From: an uncultured Eubacteriales bacterium
GTDB taxonomy: Bacteria; Bacillota; Clostridia; Lachnospirales; Bianqueaceae
Assembly: GCA_900315265.1 (NCBI GenBank)
Contig: OMYN01000003.1
Span: 62,001 to 126,000, forward strand
Direction: 5' to 3'
DNA length: 64,000 nucleotides
Made by a program: the position numbers and the translations under genes. Every line of letters starts with the position of its first letter. The stretch's first letter is position 1. This document shows, in pieces, positions 10,106-20,843 of the stretch. The notes under the pieces were generated by a model. That model saw only the letters and a list, made by a program, of their open reading frames with translations, was not told the origin of the DNA and did no database searches.

Positions 10106-11371
10106 TTATTTCATACCGATATCATGGCGGTAGAAAGCATCTTTGAAGGTGACCTTGTCGATGTTGGCATATACTTTCTTGATGGCTTTGTCCAGATCAT
10201 CGTCCAGTGCAACGATACCAAGGACACGACCTCCGTTGGTCACGATCTGACCGTTTTCATCGAACTTGGTGCCTGCATGGAAGATCATCATATCGTCACG
10301 GCCGTCAAAAGCATCCAGACCGCTGATGGGATAACCTTTCTTGTAGCTTACCGGATAGCCGCCCGATGCCAGAACGACACAGACGGCCGCGTTATCCTTC
10401 CACTTGATGTCGATCTTGTCCAGGGTGCCGTCGATGCAGGCTTCGAAAATATCGACCAGGTCCGTATCCAGACGAGGCAGGATGACCTGCGTTTCCGGAT
10501 CGCCGAAGCGGGAGTTGTATTCCAGCACTTTGACACCGTCTTTGGTCAGCATCAGACCGTAATACAGGACGCCCTTGAAAGTGCGTCCCTCCGCATTCAT
10601 GGCGTCGACCGTCTTCTGGAAGATCTTTTCCTTAGCTTCCGCCTCTTCCTTAGCCGTATAGTGACGGCTGGGAGAGAAGGTTCCCATGCCGCCGGTGTTA
10701 AGTCCCTGGTCATGATCGAAGGCCCGCTTGTGGTCCTGGGCACTGACCATGGTCTTTACCGTTTTACCGTCGCAGAAAGACAGGACCGAAACCTCATCGC
10801 CGGTCAGGAACTCTTCAATAACCATCTTGGCGCCGGCCTGGCCGAATTTTTTATCGACCATGATCTCATCGACGCCGTCCATGGCTTCTTTCTCGTTATT
10901 GCAGATCAGAACGCCCTTGCCCAGTGCCAGGCCGTCGGCCTTAAGCACGATCGGATAGGTATTATGCTCTTTTAAGAAAGCCTTTGCCTGATCCGCGCTG
11001 TCTACTTCCCAGTAGCCGGCCGTGGGGATGCCGTATTTTTTCATCAGGTTCTTGGAGAAGACTTTACTGCCCTCGATCAGAGCCGCATTTTTACGGGGTC
11101 CGAACACACGAAGGCCGCGGGATTCAAACTCATCCACTACGCCCAGCATCAGAGGATCGTCCATGCCGATCACGGTCAGGTCGATCTTTTTCTCCTCTGC
11201 AAAATCCGCCAACGCCTTAATATCCGTTGCTGCGATCGGAACGCATTCAGCCAGCTGGCTGATACCGGCGTTTCCCGGTGCACAGTAGATTTTTTCTGCT
11301 TTGGGACTCTGTGCTAACTTCCAGACGATGGCATGCTCGCGTCCGCCGCCGCCTACGACTAAGATCTTCAT
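10106..11371 (-). CDS. purD: Phosphoribosylamine-glycine ligase PurD
   Basis: ATP-grasp enzyme of de novo purine synthesis that joins glycine to phosphoribosylamine to give GAR. The 421 residues begin [19 protein letters not shown], the standard N-terminal loop. They continue with KADGLALGKGV in the ATP-grasp fold, HDQGLNTGGMG, and EYNSRFGDPETQ near the metal site. The start overlaps the purN stop by ATGA, so the two are translationally coupled. It is the last gene of purM-purN-purD, followed by a strong terminator. Confidence 0.98.
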   Translation of the reverse strand: MKILVVGGGGREHAIVWKLAQSPKAEKIYCAPGNAGISQLAECVPIAATDIKALADFAEEKKIDLTVIGMDDPLMLGVVDEFESRGLRVFGPRKNAALIEGSKVFSKNLMKKYGIPTAGYWEVDSADQAKAFLKEHNTYPIVLKADGLALGKGVLICNNEKEAMDGVDEIMVDKKFGQAGAKMVIEEFLTGDEVSVLSFCDGKTVKTMVSAQDHKRAFDHDQGLNTGGMGTFSPSRHYTAKEEAEAKEKIFQKTVDAMNAEGRTFKGVLYYGLMLTKDGVKVLEYNSRFGDPETQVILPRLDTDLVDIFEACIDGTLDKIDIKWKDNAAVCVVLASGGYPVSYKKGYPISGLDAFDGRDDMMIFHAGTKFDENGQIVTNGGRVLGIVALDDDLDKAIKKVYANIDKVTFKDAFYRHDIGMK

Positions 11372-12021
11372 TGTACATCCTCCTCTTTGAGGTCCTCTTT
11401 TAGGATCCTTACCCGGTGTCCCTCGATTTTAAGTCTTCCTTCCGAAAACAGCCGTACTGCTTCGGGAAGAAGCTTCCATTCACAATTCTGCATGACTCTC
11501 AGCTGCAGGGTCTCAGGCGTATCTTCCGGATCGATGTCGACCGCTTTCTGCAGGATGATGGGACCGCTGTCGGTGCCTTCATCCACAAAATGAACCGTCG
11601 CACCGGTCACCTTGACGCCGCGCTTTAAGGCTTCTTCGTGAACTTTCAGTCCGTAAAAACCGTTGCCGCAGAAAGAAGGGATCAGACTGGGATGAATATT
11701 GATGATGCGTCCCTGAAAAGCCTGAATAAAAGGCTTGCCCAGAACGACCAGAAAACCTGCCAGAACGACCAGATCGATCTTACGCTCCTGAAGAAGATCT
11801 CTCAGCGCAATTGCATACTCGTCATTGGTTTTATAACGGACAGTTGGAAGATAAAGGGCTTCGACTCCGGCTTTTTTCGCCCGCTCCAGCGCGTAAGCTT
11901 TTTTACGGTTGGAAACCACGCAGACAAATTCGGCCTTGGGCATGGTTCCTCCCTTCCAGGCATCCAGAAGAGCCTGCAGGTTGGTGCCTCCGCCGGATAC
12001 TAAGACCGCCACCCGGGTCAT
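11368..12021 (-). CDS. purN: Phosphoribosylglycinamide formyltransferase PurN
   Basis: Uses 10-formyl-THF to formylate GAR in purine synthesis. The 217-aa protein starts with the phosphate-binding loop [15 protein letters not shown]. It contains LAGFLVVL and [11 protein letters not shown], where Asn-His form part of the active site, and later [14 protein letters not shown] with the catalytic Asp. It overlaps both neighbours by ATGA. Its formyl donor can come from Fhs and FolD, encoded about 18 kb upstream on the same strand. Confidence 0.98.
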   Translation of the reverse strand: MTRVAVLVSGGGTNLQALLDAWKGGTMPKAEFVCVVSNRKKAYALERAKKAGVEALYLPTVRYKTNDEYAIALRDLLQERKIDLVVLAGFLVVLGKPFIQAFQGRIINIHPSLIPSFCGNGFYGLKVHEEALKRGVKVTGATVHFVDEGTDSGPIILQKAVDIDPEDTPETLQLRVMQNCEWKLLPEAVRLFSEGRLKIEGHRVRILKEDLKEEDVQ

Positions 12022-13061
12022 ACGATCACCCCGGGAGTCTTCTGATCGGACGATACGATCTCGCCCAGCTGATAAGCCTCCTCGCCTGCCTCTTTCAGCA
12101 GACGGATGGTCTTATCAACATTTTCTTTATCTACGACAAGCATCATACCGATGCCCATGTTATAGGTATTGTACATGCCGTGTTCGGAAATATCTCCGAT
12201 TTTCTGCATAAGCGGGAAAATAGCCGGGATCTTCCAGGAGCCTTTTTCGATCTTGGCGTTGGTATAATCCGGAAGCATCCTGGGAATATTCTCATAGAAA
12301 CCGCCGCCGGTGATATGGGAGATCGCTTTGACTTCTACTTCCTGTCGAAGAGCCTCTACCGCTTTGACATAGATGCGGGTAGGAGTCAGCAGGACCTCTC
12401 CCAGAGGACGGTCCAGGACGCCGAAATCTTTCTTCAAGGTCTCTTTGGCGCCATCTTCGTCCAGCTTGAAGATCTTGCGGACCAGAGAAAAACCGTTGCT
12501 GTGAACGCCGCTTGAAGCAAGGCCTATGATAGCATCCCCGGCTTTTACCTTGGAACCGTCGATAACGTCCTTGCGATCCACGATACCTACCGAGAAACCG
12601 GCTATATCGTACTCATCCTCGGGCATCAGGCCGGGATGCTCGGCTGTCTCACCGCCAATCAGAGCACTGTGGCTCTGCACGCAGCCGTCAGCTACACCTT
12701 TAACGATAGAAGCGATCTTTTCCGGATAGTTTTTGCCGCAGGCGATATAGTCCAGGAAAAACAGAGGGCTTCCGCCGCAGCAGATAACATCGTTGACACA
12801 CATGGCAACCGCGTCGATCCCGACGGTATCATGTTTATCCATCAAAAAGGCAACTTTCAGCTTGGTCCCGACACCATCGGTACCGGAAACCAGGATGGGA
12901 TCTTCCATCTTATTGCCTGCCAGGGAAAACAGTCCGCCGAAACCTCCCAGATCGGTCACGACATTGGGGCCGAAGGTCTTCTTTACGTACTGTTTCATGA
13001 GAGCAACAGAAGCATAGCCTGCTTCTACGTCGACACCGGCGTTTTTATACTCGATCGCCAT
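12018..13061 (-). CDS. purM: Phosphoribosylformylglycinamidine cyclo-ligase PurM
   Basis: ATP-dependent AIR synthetase, the fifth step of purine synthesis. [19 protein letters not shown] is the usual N-terminus. [10 protein letters not shown], the catalytic region [10 protein letters not shown] and [13 protein letters not shown] follow. I start it at the ATG at 13061 (347 aa), which has AGAGAGG 7 bp upstream and fits family length. A longer in-frame extension to 13109 would begin inside a stem-loop and add an unconserved peptide. The ATGA overlap with purN indicates coupling. Confidence 0.97.
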   Translation of the reverse strand: MAIEYKNAGVDVEAGYASVALMKQYVKKTFGPNVVTDLGGFGGLFSLAGNKMEDPILVSGTDGVGTKLKVAFLMDKHDTVGIDAVAMCVNDVICCGGSPLFFLDYIACGKNYPEKIASIVKGVADGCVQSHSALIGGETAEHPGLMPEDEYDIAGFSVGIVDRKDVIDGSKVKAGDAIIGLASSGVHSNGFSLVRKIFKLDEDGAKETLKKDFGVLDRPLGEVLLTPTRIYVKAVEALRQEVEVKAISHITGGGFYENIPRMLPDYTNAKIEKGSWKIPAIFPLMQKIGDISEHGMYNTYNMGIGMMLVVDKENVDKTIRLLKEAGEEAYQLGEIVSSDQKTPGVIV

Positions 13062-13090
13062 GAATGTACCTCTCTTTTCGAAGTTTATAA

Positions 13091-13119
13091 CACATCCCTC
13101 TTCTTCCAAGAGGAATGTG
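13091..13119 (-). other. Stem-loop in the purM leader
   Basis: A 12-bp stem (CACATTCCTCTT paired with AAGAGGGATGTG, one G-U pair, 5-nt loop) lies between the preceding hypothetical gene and the purM ribosome binding site. No U-tract follows. I do not recognise a purine riboswitch around it. Confidence 0.6.
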
Positions 13120-13147
13120 CTGAGCTTTTCTGTCTAACGAATCGATT

Positions 13148-13909
13148 TTACCCTCTTGACCTCTGACTGTCAACGTCAATGTCCAGAAGGCGGAGGATGA
13201 ATTCCTTAGCCTGTTCCTGGCACGGCCCGTTGTAATAAACGCCGATATAAACTTCTTTACCGATCAGTTCCCGGTCGATCAGATCGTTGGTGCCTGTAAT
13301 GTTGATCAGATAGGGAGCCTTGTCGACCACCTGACTGGTCCGTCCCTGGTCATTGGAAATGGTATATTTGAGTGAAACGACTCCTTCCGCCTTTTCCGAA
13401 GCGTTTTCTTCAGCCTTCTTTTGGATCTCTTCCATTTCCTCATCGGTAAACAGCTGATCCAGGCTTATCAAATAGCCGCTTTCAACATCCTCGGTCAACG
13501 AATCCAGATCCCCGATTACTACATCCAGCAGCTGCGCTTCGACACTGGCCGCTTCCCGGTACTTGGTCGTATAAGCCTCTTCTTCCTCACCGGTCCCGTA
13601 ACCATTATAAAAAGCATAGGCTTTGACTTCTTTTTTGCCGTTTTCGGTAAGGGTCGGAAAAGCATCCGTCAGGTCCGAAGCAAAGGTGTCAAATAGGTCC
13701 GGGTCATAATAAGCCGCATGTACAGCAACCCCCAGACAGCTTTTTTTTTCCTTATTCCAGGTAAAATGTCCCAGCAGGCTGATCCCTATTACCAGGGCGA
13801 CCGCAACGGCTGCGATCCGTCCCCAGTAATAGCGGAAAAAATAGGCGATCTTAGCACCGAACCCTAACTGCTTGGCCTCTTCTTTTGCAGTTTCACGGTC
13901 TTTATCCAT
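13148..13909 (-). CDS. Uncharacterised single-pass membrane protein, 253 aa
   Basis: I do not recognise a family. About 30 charged cytoplasmic residues precede one transmembrane segment (around residues 33-50, IAAVAVALVIGISLLGHF). The rest, about 200 residues, would be extracellular. It is acidic and contains a stretch rich in Glu (EEMEEIQKKAEENASEKAEG). DVVIGDLDSLTEDVESGYLI looks faintly like the hinge region of solute-binding proteins, but this is not enough for a call. The ATG has AAAGGAAACC upstream. It starts 27 bp after radA and sits between radA and purM, so it is probably co-transcribed with the uvrB-uvrA-clpC-radA group. Confidence 0.8.
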   Translation of the reverse strand: MDKDRETAKEEAKQLGFGAKIAYFFRYYWGRIAAVAVALVIGISLLGHFTWNKEKKSCLGVAVHAAYYDPDLFDTFASDLTDAFPTLTENGKKEVKAYAFYNGYGTGEEEEAYTTKYREAASVEAQLLDVVIGDLDSLTEDVESGYLISLDQLFTDEEMEEIQKKAEENASEKAEGVVSLKYTISNDQGRTSQVVDKAPYLINITGTNDLIDRELIGKEVYIGVYYNGPCQEQAKEFILRLLDIDVDSQRSRG

Positions 13910-13936
13910 TGGTTTCCTTTCTTTATTTTTGAACAG

Positions 13937-15355
13937 TTAGAACAAATTCCTGCGGTAATCGCCGAATACAGAACCCAGGGCCTGGGTAAGGGTGCTGACT
14001 TCAATGATACGGGCACTGCTGTTTCCGGGTACGATCTGTCTTCTGACAGCGCCGGCAGGGACATAAATTTTTTCAAAGCCGATCCGGGCCGTTTCTTTAA
14101 CCATGATCTCGATCGATGGAACTTTTTTCAGTTCACCGGTAAGCCCTACGTCCCCGATAAAAACAGACCGGCTGTCGATGCCTTTCTGAAGTACCGACGA
14201 AGCAAGGGACATCAAAACGCCAAGTGATACGGAAGGCTGATTAAGGCGTAAATTCCCGGTCGACTTGATGACGACGTTCTTATCATATAAAGACAGGCCT
14301 CCCCGCTGCTCCAGGATGGAGAGAAGCGTCCCCATCTGATCTCTGGACAGACATTCCGAGATGCGGGAGGGGTAAGGTGTATAACTTTTGGAGATCAGGC
14401 TTTCCACCTCAACGATCATGGGACGGGTACCCTGCTTGATGACGGCCAGGGCACTTCCGAAAACATCGGAGTCGTCGGCCCGGTCGGTCATGAAATACCG
14501 GGACGGATTGGTTATTTCCTCCAATCCCTTTTCTCCCATGGTAAAAAAGCCCATCTCACCGATGCTGCCGAAACGGTTTTTGGTTGCCGATAAGGTCCGT
14601 ATCTCTTCCTGTGTGTCGGCTTCCATAAACAATACCGTGTCCACCATATGTTCCAATGAGCGGACTCCGGCCAGCTCATCCTCTTTGGTCAGCTGCCCTG
14701 CCATCAGAACTGCCTTGGGGTGTTCCGGTTCTTTCGCTACTCTCAGGATAGCATTGGTGCATTCTACGATCTGGGTGGGAGAACCGGGACGGGAGGGATA
14801 TTCATCCAGGTAAAAGGTCTGGATACTGTCTAAGATGATCAGCTGCGGGTCCAGCTTGTCGATGACCGTCAGAACCTCGTTCATATGGGATGTCGAATAG
14901 ACCCATAAATTATCGGGGATCCGGTCGATGATCCGCTGAGCCCTGCGCCTCACCTGGCTTTCGCTCTCCTCGCCGGTCACATAGAGGACGGTCAGCCCTC
15001 TGTCTGACTCCTTTTGAGCAACCTGCAGAAGAAGAGTCGATTTGCCTGCACCGGGTTTGGCCGCCAGGATGGTGACCGAATCCCGCACGATCCCTCCGCC
15101 AAGGACCCGGTCCAGTTCCCCGATACCGGTAACCAGACGGGATCCCTGATCTACAGGCACCTCTTTTAATTTGTTCAGCTTCCCTTTCAAGTGGGATGTC
15201 TGATACTGGGCATGCGCCCGTGCCGCCGGATTTTCCGCCTCCTGCACGGTCTCCTCCATGCAGTTCCACTGATGACAGCTAGGACATTGTCCGCTCCATT
15301 TGGCGCTGATATAGCCGCAGTGGGAGCAGACATACACCGTTTTACTTTTGGGCAT
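13937..15355 (-). CDS. radA: DNA repair protein RadA (Sms)
   Basis: RecA-like ATPase that promotes branch migration and processing of recombination intermediates. The 472 residues show the N-terminal C4 zinc finger (CSHCGYISAKWSGQCPSC) and the Walker A loop AAKPGAGKSTLL. The RadA-specific ATKNRFGS motif and a C-terminal Lon-protease-like domain (FIGDVGLTGELKKV) follow. Its start overlaps the end of clpC by 14 bp. clpC-radA adjacency is the usual Firmicutes arrangement, but here without ctsR, mcsA or mcsB. Confidence 0.97.
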   Translation of the reverse strand: MPKSKTVYVCSHCGYISAKWSGQCPSCHQWNCMEETVQEAENPAARAHAQYQTSHLKGKLNKLKEVPVDQGSRLVTGIGELDRVLGGGIVRDSVTILAAKPGAGKSTLLLQVAQKESDRGLTVLYVTGEESESQVRRRAQRIIDRIPDNLWVYSTSHMNEVLTVIDKLDPQLIILDSIQTFYLDEYPSRPGSPTQIVECTNAILRVAKEPEHPKAVLMAGQLTKEDELAGVRSLEHMVDTVLFMEADTQEEIRTLSATKNRFGSIGEMGFFTMGEKGLEEITNPSRYFMTDRADDSDVFGSALAVIKQGTRPMIVEVESLISKSYTPYPSRISECLSRDQMGTLLSILEQRGGLSLYDKNVVIKSTGNLRLNQPSVSLGVLMSLASSVLQKGIDSRSVFIGDVGLTGELKKVPSIEIMVKETARIGFEKIYVPAGAVRRQIVPGNSSARIIEVSTLTQALGSVFGDYRRNLF

Positions 15356-17975
15356 CCTGAGTATCCTTTTTGATGATCAATTCACGGCCCTTTGCAACGC
15401 CATTCGCATTGTCATTGGCATTGTCATTGGCGTTGCTGCTGGCATCAATGATAAGCTGATCGCCCCGGGCGAATTTTCCCGACAGGATACCGTCTGCCAA
15501 GGCGTCGTCCACATGACCGGTCAGGTATCTCTTTAAGGGACGAGCTCCGAAGGCGGGATCATAACCGGCCTGGGCCGCCAGATCTCTGGCCGCATCGGTC
15601 ATGCTAAGGCTGATATCCCAGGTTTCTTTGACACGGCGTCGGATCTGGTCAAAAAGAAGATCCACGATCTGACGCGTTTCATCTTTTGTCAAGGCATGGA
15701 AAACGACGATATCATCGATACGATTGAGAAATTCCGGCCGGAAGGTCCTTTTGACCTCTTCCATGACGCCGGACCGCATCTTTTCATAGTCCTGCCGTTC
15801 ATCGCGGCGGGTAACGAAGCCCAGTTGTTTATTGGCCTGGATCGCCCGTGCGCCTGTATTGGAAGTCATGATGATGACCGTATTTTTAAAGTCGACGCGG
15901 CGGCCCTGTCCGTCAGTCAGGCGGCCGTCGTCCAAAACCTGCAGCAGCAGATTGAAAACATCGGGATGAGCCTTTTCCATCTCATCGAAAAGAATGACGG
16001 AATAAGGACGTTTGCGGACGGCTTCCGTCAGCTGTCCTCCCTCTTCATAGCCGACATAGCCGGGAGCAGCGCCTACCAGGCGGGAGACCGTATACTTTTC
16101 CATGTATTCGGACATATCAATACGGATGATGGCATCCTCTTTGCCGAACAAAGCCTGGGCCAGAGCCTTGGCAAGTTCGGTCTTGCCCACGCCTGTCGGT
16201 CCCAGAAAGAGGAAGCTTCCGATGGGACGGTTGGGATCTTTCAAGCCCAGGCGTCCGCGGCGAATGGCCTTGGCAACAGCACTGACGGCTTCATTCTGAC
16301 CGATGACTCTTTGATGAAGGACTTCTTCCAGATTTTTAAGGCGTGCCGATTCGGTCTGGGCAAGCTGCTCGACCGGGATTTTGGTCCACAGGGCGACTAC
16401 ATGTTCGATATCCGCACGGGTCACTTCCGGTTCCGTTTCCACAGCCGTGGCACCGGCAGGAGTCTTATCGCTTCCCGTGCCGCTCTCCTGTTTGGCCAGG
16501 TCGTTTAATTCTTTGGTCAAACGGACTTCTTCCTTCTTGTAATCTGCCGCCTTGGCAAAGTCATTTTCCAATACGGCCTGCTCCTTACCGGCCAGGGCCT
16601 TATCCAGTTCCGCCTTAAGGCTATCTTCTTTGCCTGTCAGGTCATTGCCTGCCACGATATTGCTCGTAAGAGAACTGCCCGATGAGGTCTTCTCAGTAAG
16701 TTCTTTTTCCTGCTTCCGGGCAAAGCTGTTCATATGAGCCCGGGCCCCGGCTTCATCGATCAGATCGATGGCCTTGTCCGGAAGATTTCGGTCCGTTATA
16801 TAACGCTGAGACAGGCGGACGGCCGTCTTCAAGGAATCCTCGCTGTAATGAACATGATGATGTGCTTCGTAGCGCGGCGCGACACCCTTCAGAATGGCCA
16901 AAGCCTCTTCTTCTGTCGGCTCTTCCACCATGATGGGCTGGAAACGACGGGCCAGCGCTGCGTCTTTTTCGATCCGTTTGGAGTATTCATTGACCGTGGT
17001 AGCTCCGATCAGCTGCATCTCCCCTCTGGAAAGGGCCGGTTTCAGAATATTGGAGGCATCCATACTGCCTTCTGCCGAACCGGTCCCGACCAAAGTATGG
17101 ATCTCATCCATAAAAAGAATGATGCGGCTGTCGGCCTTGACTTCTTCCATGCAGCGTTTGAGACGTTCCTCAAACTCGCCCCGGTACTTGGTGCCGGCGA
17201 CCATGGCCGCCATATCCAAAGACAGGATGCGTTTGTCCTTCAACAGGTCCGGGACCTGGCCGAAATAGATACGCTGGGCCAGGCCTTCCACGATGGCGGT
17301 CTTGCCTACGCCTGCCTCTCCCAAAAGGACCGGATTGTTCTTGGTCCGGCGGCAGAGGATCTCCATCATACGTTCGATCTGACTTTCACGGCCAATGACC
17401 GGGTCCATCCTGCGGATATATTCCTCCGAAGTCATGTCTTTGGCAAAGCGCTCCAGGACCGGACGCTTTTCTTCGGGGCTTTCATCATCCATCATAGGAG
17501 GCACTCCGGCCCGCATATAACGGGGATCTTTGCGCTGTGGCTGAGGGATGCCCAGTTCATGCTGGATCCTCATAAACATATCCGGCAGGTTTCCCCCCAG
17601 CATGGCGATAAAACGGCAGGCCATACTGGTAGGAACACTGAGGATGCCGACCAGGATATGGTCGGTACCCGTCATGCCAGCGTCCATCAGTTTTGCGGTC
17701 TCATCCGCATGGTCAAGGACTTCTTCCGTCTGAGGAGCCAGGACCAGCTTTTCCTTTTTATGATTTTCTTCGGATGACGAAATATCCAGGTTACGGATAA
17801 TGGCATCTATATCTTCCGCTTTGATATGGCAGCTTGCCAGGAAGTCAGACGCATACGTATCCTTCTGGCAGGCCAAAGCATAGAGAAGATGCCCGGTGCC
17901 TATATAGCCGTGTCCCAGGCTTCGGGCATATTTTCCCGCCTCTTTTAAAGCCTGCTGCGCGCGTTTTGTCAGCAT
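15342..17975 (-). CDS. clpC: ATP-dependent Clp protease ATPase subunit ClpC
   Basis: AAA+ unfoldase that feeds proteins to ClpP. The 877 residues contain two N-terminal Clp repeats (about 1-140). AAA module 1 has [13 protein letters not shown], a middle domain with a UVR-like segment follows (about 420-500), and AAA module 2 has [15 protein letters not shown] with the sensor and C-terminal domain. The C-terminal tail has a tandem NAND repeat. It follows uvrA by 15 bp and overlaps radA. The regulator/adaptor genes ctsR, mcsA and mcsB that normally precede clpC are missing here; uvrB-uvrA stand in their place. The ribosome binding site is AAAGGAG. Confidence 0.95.
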   Translation of the reverse strand: MLTKRAQQALKEAGKYARSLGHGYIGTGHLLYALACQKDTYASDFLASCHIKAEDIDAIIRNLDISSSEENHKKEKLVLAPQTEEVLDHADETAKLMDAGMTGTDHILVGILSVPTSMACRFIAMLGGNLPDMFMRIQHELGIPQPQRKDPRYMRAGVPPMMDDESPEEKRPVLERFAKDMTSEEYIRRMDPVIGRESQIERMMEILCRRTKNNPVLLGEAGVGKTAIVEGLAQRIYFGQVPDLLKDKRILSLDMAAMVAGTKYRGEFEERLKRCMEEVKADSRIILFMDEIHTLVGTGSAEGSMDASNILKPALSRGEMQLIGATTVNEYSKRIEKDAALARRFQPIMVEEPTEEEALAILKGVAPRYEAHHHVHYSEDSLKTAVRLSQRYITDRNLPDKAIDLIDEAGARAHMNSFARKQEKELTEKTSSGSSLTSNIVAGNDLTGKEDSLKAELDKALAGKEQAVLENDFAKAADYKKEEVRLTKELNDLAKQESGTGSDKTPAGATAVETEPEVTRADIEHVVALWTKIPVEQLAQTESARLKNLEEVLHQRVIGQNEAVSAVAKAIRRGRLGLKDPNRPIGSFLFLGPTGVGKTELAKALAQALFGKEDAIIRIDMSEYMEKYTVSRLVGAAPGYVGYEEGGQLTEAVRKRPYSVILFDEMEKAHPDVFNLLLQVLDDGRLTDGQGRRVDFKNTVIIMTSNTGARAIQANKQLGFVTRRDERQDYEKMRSGVMEEVKRTFRPEFLNRIDDIVVFHALTKDETRQIVDLLFDQIRRRVKETWDISLSMTDAARDLAAQAGYDPAFGARPLKRYLTGHVDDALADGILSGKFARGDQLIIDASSNANDNANDNANGVAKGRELIIKKDTQDAQK
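15406..15435 (-). repeat. 12-bp tandem repeat inside the 3' end of clpC
   Basis: Two perfect copies of a 12-bp unit and a partial third encode an Asn-Ala-Asn-Asp repeat in the ClpC tail. Because 12 is a multiple of 3, copy-number change would alter only tail length. Confidence 0.8.
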
Positions 17976-17990
17976 AGATCTCCTTTCTCC

Positions 17991-20822
17991 TTACGGTTTG
18001 GCTAAAATTTTCTTCAAAAACTGCCCGGTATAAGATCCCGGGGCCTTGGCTACCTCTTCGGGGGTACCGGTGGCAATGACTCTGCCGCCTCCGTCTCCTC
18101 CCTCAGGGCCCATATCGATGATATAATCGGCTGTTTTGATCACATCCAGGTTATGCTCGATGACCAGCATGGAATTTCCGTTCTCTACTAATTTCTGCAG
18201 GACTTCGATCAGTTTATGTACGTCTTCGAAATGAAGACCGGTCGTAGGCTCGTCCAGGATATAAAAGGTCCTGCCCGTCGCCCGCTTGGACAGCTCCGCC
18301 GCCAGCTTGATCCGCTGCGCCTCGCCTCCCGAGAGTTCAGTCGAAGGCTGGCCGAGCTTGACATAGGAAAGCCCTACATCATAAAGGGTCTGGATCTTGT
18401 CGCGGATCCTGGGCACGTTCTCAAAAAAGTGTAACGCCTCTTCCACCGTCATGTCCAGAACATCCGAGATCGACTTCCCTTTATATTTGACCTCCAGCGT
18501 TTCGCGATTGTAGCGTTTTCCGTGGCAGACCTCGCAGGGTACATAGACATCGGGCAGAAAGTTCATCTCGATCTTGATGATACCGTCGCCGCTGCAGGCT
18601 TCACACCGGCCGCCCTTGACGTTGAAGCTGAACCTTCCTTTGGTAAAGCCTCTCATCTTTGCGTCCTGGGTCGACGCGAACAGATCCCGGATCAGGTCGA
18701 AGACGCCGGTATAGGTCGCGGGATTGGACCGGGGAGTCCGGCCAATAGGCGACTGGTCGATCACGATGACTTTATCCAGATTTTCAAGGCCGGTAATACT
18801 GTCGTAATGGCCCGGTTTTACACGGGCATGGTTTAGATCTCGGGCAAGGATCTTGTACAGGATCTGGTTGACGAATGTACTTTTTCCCGAACCGGATACA
18901 CCGGTCACGCAGGTAAAGACGCCCAGGGGGATATCAAAATCGGTGCCCTTCAGATTGTTCATACGGGCTCCTTTCAGGTGCAGCCAGCGGTCGCTCAGGG
19001 GGCGTCTCTCTTTAGGGACCTCGATCTTCCGCCGGCCTGCCAGGTAATCACCGGTAATGCTTTCGGGGCAGGCTTCAATGTCTTCTACCGATCCCTGGGC
19101 AACCAAGCGGCCTCCGTGGATACCGGCCTTGGGGCCGATGTCCACCAGATAGTCCGCCTCCCTCATGGTCTCTTCATCGTGCTCGACTACGATCAGCGTA
19201 TTGCCCAGGTCTCTTAAATGTTTCAAGGTGGCCAGCAATTTGGCATTGTCCCTTTGGTGAAGGCCGATACTGGGTTCGTCCAGGATATACAAAACGCCTA
19301 CCAGGCCGGAACCGATCTGGGTAGCCAGCCGGATCCGCTGGGATTCACCGCCGGACAAGGTACCCGCCGCTCTGGACAAAGTCAGATAATCCAGTCCCAC
19401 GTCATACAAAAACTGCAGACGGGCTTTGATCTCTTTCAAAAGCTGCTGTCCGATCAGCATCTGGCGGTCTGTCAGCGTAAGGTTATTGAAAAACTCCAAG
19501 GCATCTTTGATGGACAGGTCTGTCAGCTGGGCAATGTTGAGTCCGCCGACCGTTACCGCCAGGGCGTCCGGTTTCAGGCGGGCCCCGTGGCAGGTAGGAC
19601 AGGGAGTATGGGTCATAAAGGTTTCATAGTCCGCTCTCCATGACTCAGGAGTCTCGTTATAACGGCGGCGCAAGGTCGGGATGAGCCCCTCATAATTCAT
19701 ATCATAATCTCTGGCCCCGTAGCGGCCTTCATAAGAAATATGAAAGGTCTGGTCATCGCCTCCGTACATGATCATATTCCGGACCGATTCCGGAAGGTCC
19801 TTATAGGGGGTATCCAGGGAAAAATGATGGGCCTTGGCCAGCTGCCGGAAGACTTTTCCCGAATAGCTGTCCTTATTGGAGATCGAACCGTAGCCTGGAG
19901 CAGTAATAGCCCCCTGGTTCAGGGACAGGTCCTTGTTGGGGATCAGAAGATCCGGATCGAATTCCGACTTTACCCCCAGGCCCAGGCAGTCCGGGCAGGC
20001 TCCGAAGGGATTATTGAAAGAAAAGCTCCGGGGCTGAGGCTCCTGGACGCTGATGCCGCAGTCGGGGCAGGAAAAATTCTCACTGAAGGTTTCGACCTTG
20101 CCGTCGCCTTTGTCAACGAACAAAAGTCCGTCCGTAAGCTTGAGCACCGTTTCAATGGAATCGTTCAGACGTTTTTCAATACCGGGTTTTACGATCAGAC
20201 GATCCACCACGATCTCGATGGTGTGCTTGATGTTTTTATCCAGCTCGATTTTTTCGTCCAGGCTGTACATGTTTCCGTCGATGACGGCCCTGACGAAGCC
20301 GGACCGTTTGGCCTTCTCCAGCAGTTTTTCATGACGTCCCTTGCGTCCCTGCACGACCGGAGCCAGCAGCTGGATACGGGACCCCTGGGGATAAGCCATG
20401 ATACGGTCGACCATCTGGTCTACGGTCTGCTTTTCGATCACACGTCCGCATTTAGGGCAGTGAACGATGCCCACGCGGGCGTATAAAAGGCGCAGATAAT
20501 CGTAGATCTCTGTGACGGTCCCCACCGTCGAGCGCGGGTTCTTGCTGGTCGTTTTCTGATCGATGGCAATAGCCGGAGACAAACCTTCGATGCTCTCGAC
20601 ATTTGGTTTGTCCATCTGACCCAGAAACATACGGGCATAGGAAGACAGCGATTCCATGTACCGTCTCTGCCCCTCCGCAAAAATGGTATCAAACGCCAGG
20701 GACGACTTGCCAGACCCCGACAGGCCCGTAAATACGATCAGCTTGTCCCTGGGGATGGTCAGGTTCAGGTTTTTCAGGTTATGTTCATTCGCACCTTTGA
20801 TGCGGATCACGTTGGAAGCCAT
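17991..20822 (-). CDS. uvrA: Excinuclease ABC subunit A (UvrA)
   Basis: Damage-recognition ATPase of nucleotide excision repair. The 943 residues carry two ABC modules with Walker A loops ([14 protein letters not shown] and [14 protein letters not shown]) and ABC signatures ([12 protein letters not shown] and [12 protein letters not shown]). Zinc fingers include [13 protein letters not shown]...CPDC and CEACSGDG...CEVC. The ATG has AGGAGG 4 bp upstream. The 21-bp gap to uvrB shows a uvrBA operon. Confidence 0.99.
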   Translation of the reverse strand: MASNVIRIKGANEHNLKNLNLTIPRDKLIVFTGLSGSGKSSLAFDTIFAEGQRRYMESLSSYARMFLGQMDKPNVESIEGLSPAIAIDQKTTSKNPRSTVGTVTEIYDYLRLLYARVGIVHCPKCGRVIEKQTVDQMVDRIMAYPQGSRIQLLAPVVQGRKGRHEKLLEKAKRSGFVRAVIDGNMYSLDEKIELDKNIKHTIEIVVDRLIVKPGIEKRLNDSIETVLKLTDGLLFVDKGDGKVETFSENFSCPDCGISVQEPQPRSFSFNNPFGACPDCLGLGVKSEFDPDLLIPNKDLSLNQGAITAPGYGSISNKDSYSGKVFRQLAKAHHFSLDTPYKDLPESVRNMIMYGGDDQTFHISYEGRYGARDYDMNYEGLIPTLRRRYNETPESWRADYETFMTHTPCPTCHGARLKPDALAVTVGGLNIAQLTDLSIKDALEFFNNLTLTDRQMLIGQQLLKEIKARLQFLYDVGLDYLTLSRAAGTLSGGESQRIRLATQIGSGLVGVLYILDEPSIGLHQRDNAKLLATLKHLRDLGNTLIVVEHDEETMREADYLVDIGPKAGIHGGRLVAQGSVEDIEACPESITGDYLAGRRKIEVPKERRPLSDRWLHLKGARMNNLKGTDFDIPLGVFTCVTGVSGSGKSTFVNQILYKILARDLNHARVKPGHYDSITGLENLDKVIVIDQSPIGRTPRSNPATYTGVFDLIRDLFASTQDAKMRGFTKGRFSFNVKGGRCEACSGDGIIKIEMNFLPDVYVPCEVCHGKRYNRETLEVKYKGKSISDVLDMTVEEALHFFENVPRIRDKIQTLYDVGLSYVKLGQPSTELSGGEAQRIKLAAELSKRATGRTFYILDEPTTGLHFEDVHKLIEVLQKLVENGNSMLVIEHNLDVIKTADYIIDMGPEGGDGGGRVIATGTPEEVAKAPGSYTGQFLKKILAKP

Positions 20823-20843
20823 AGATCCTCCTTCGATATGACC

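Noticed and set aside
13062-13147. Purine riboswitch upstream of purM
   Set aside because: Only 86 bp are available, with one simple hairpin. The three-way junction and conserved loop bases of the purine aptamer are not visible.
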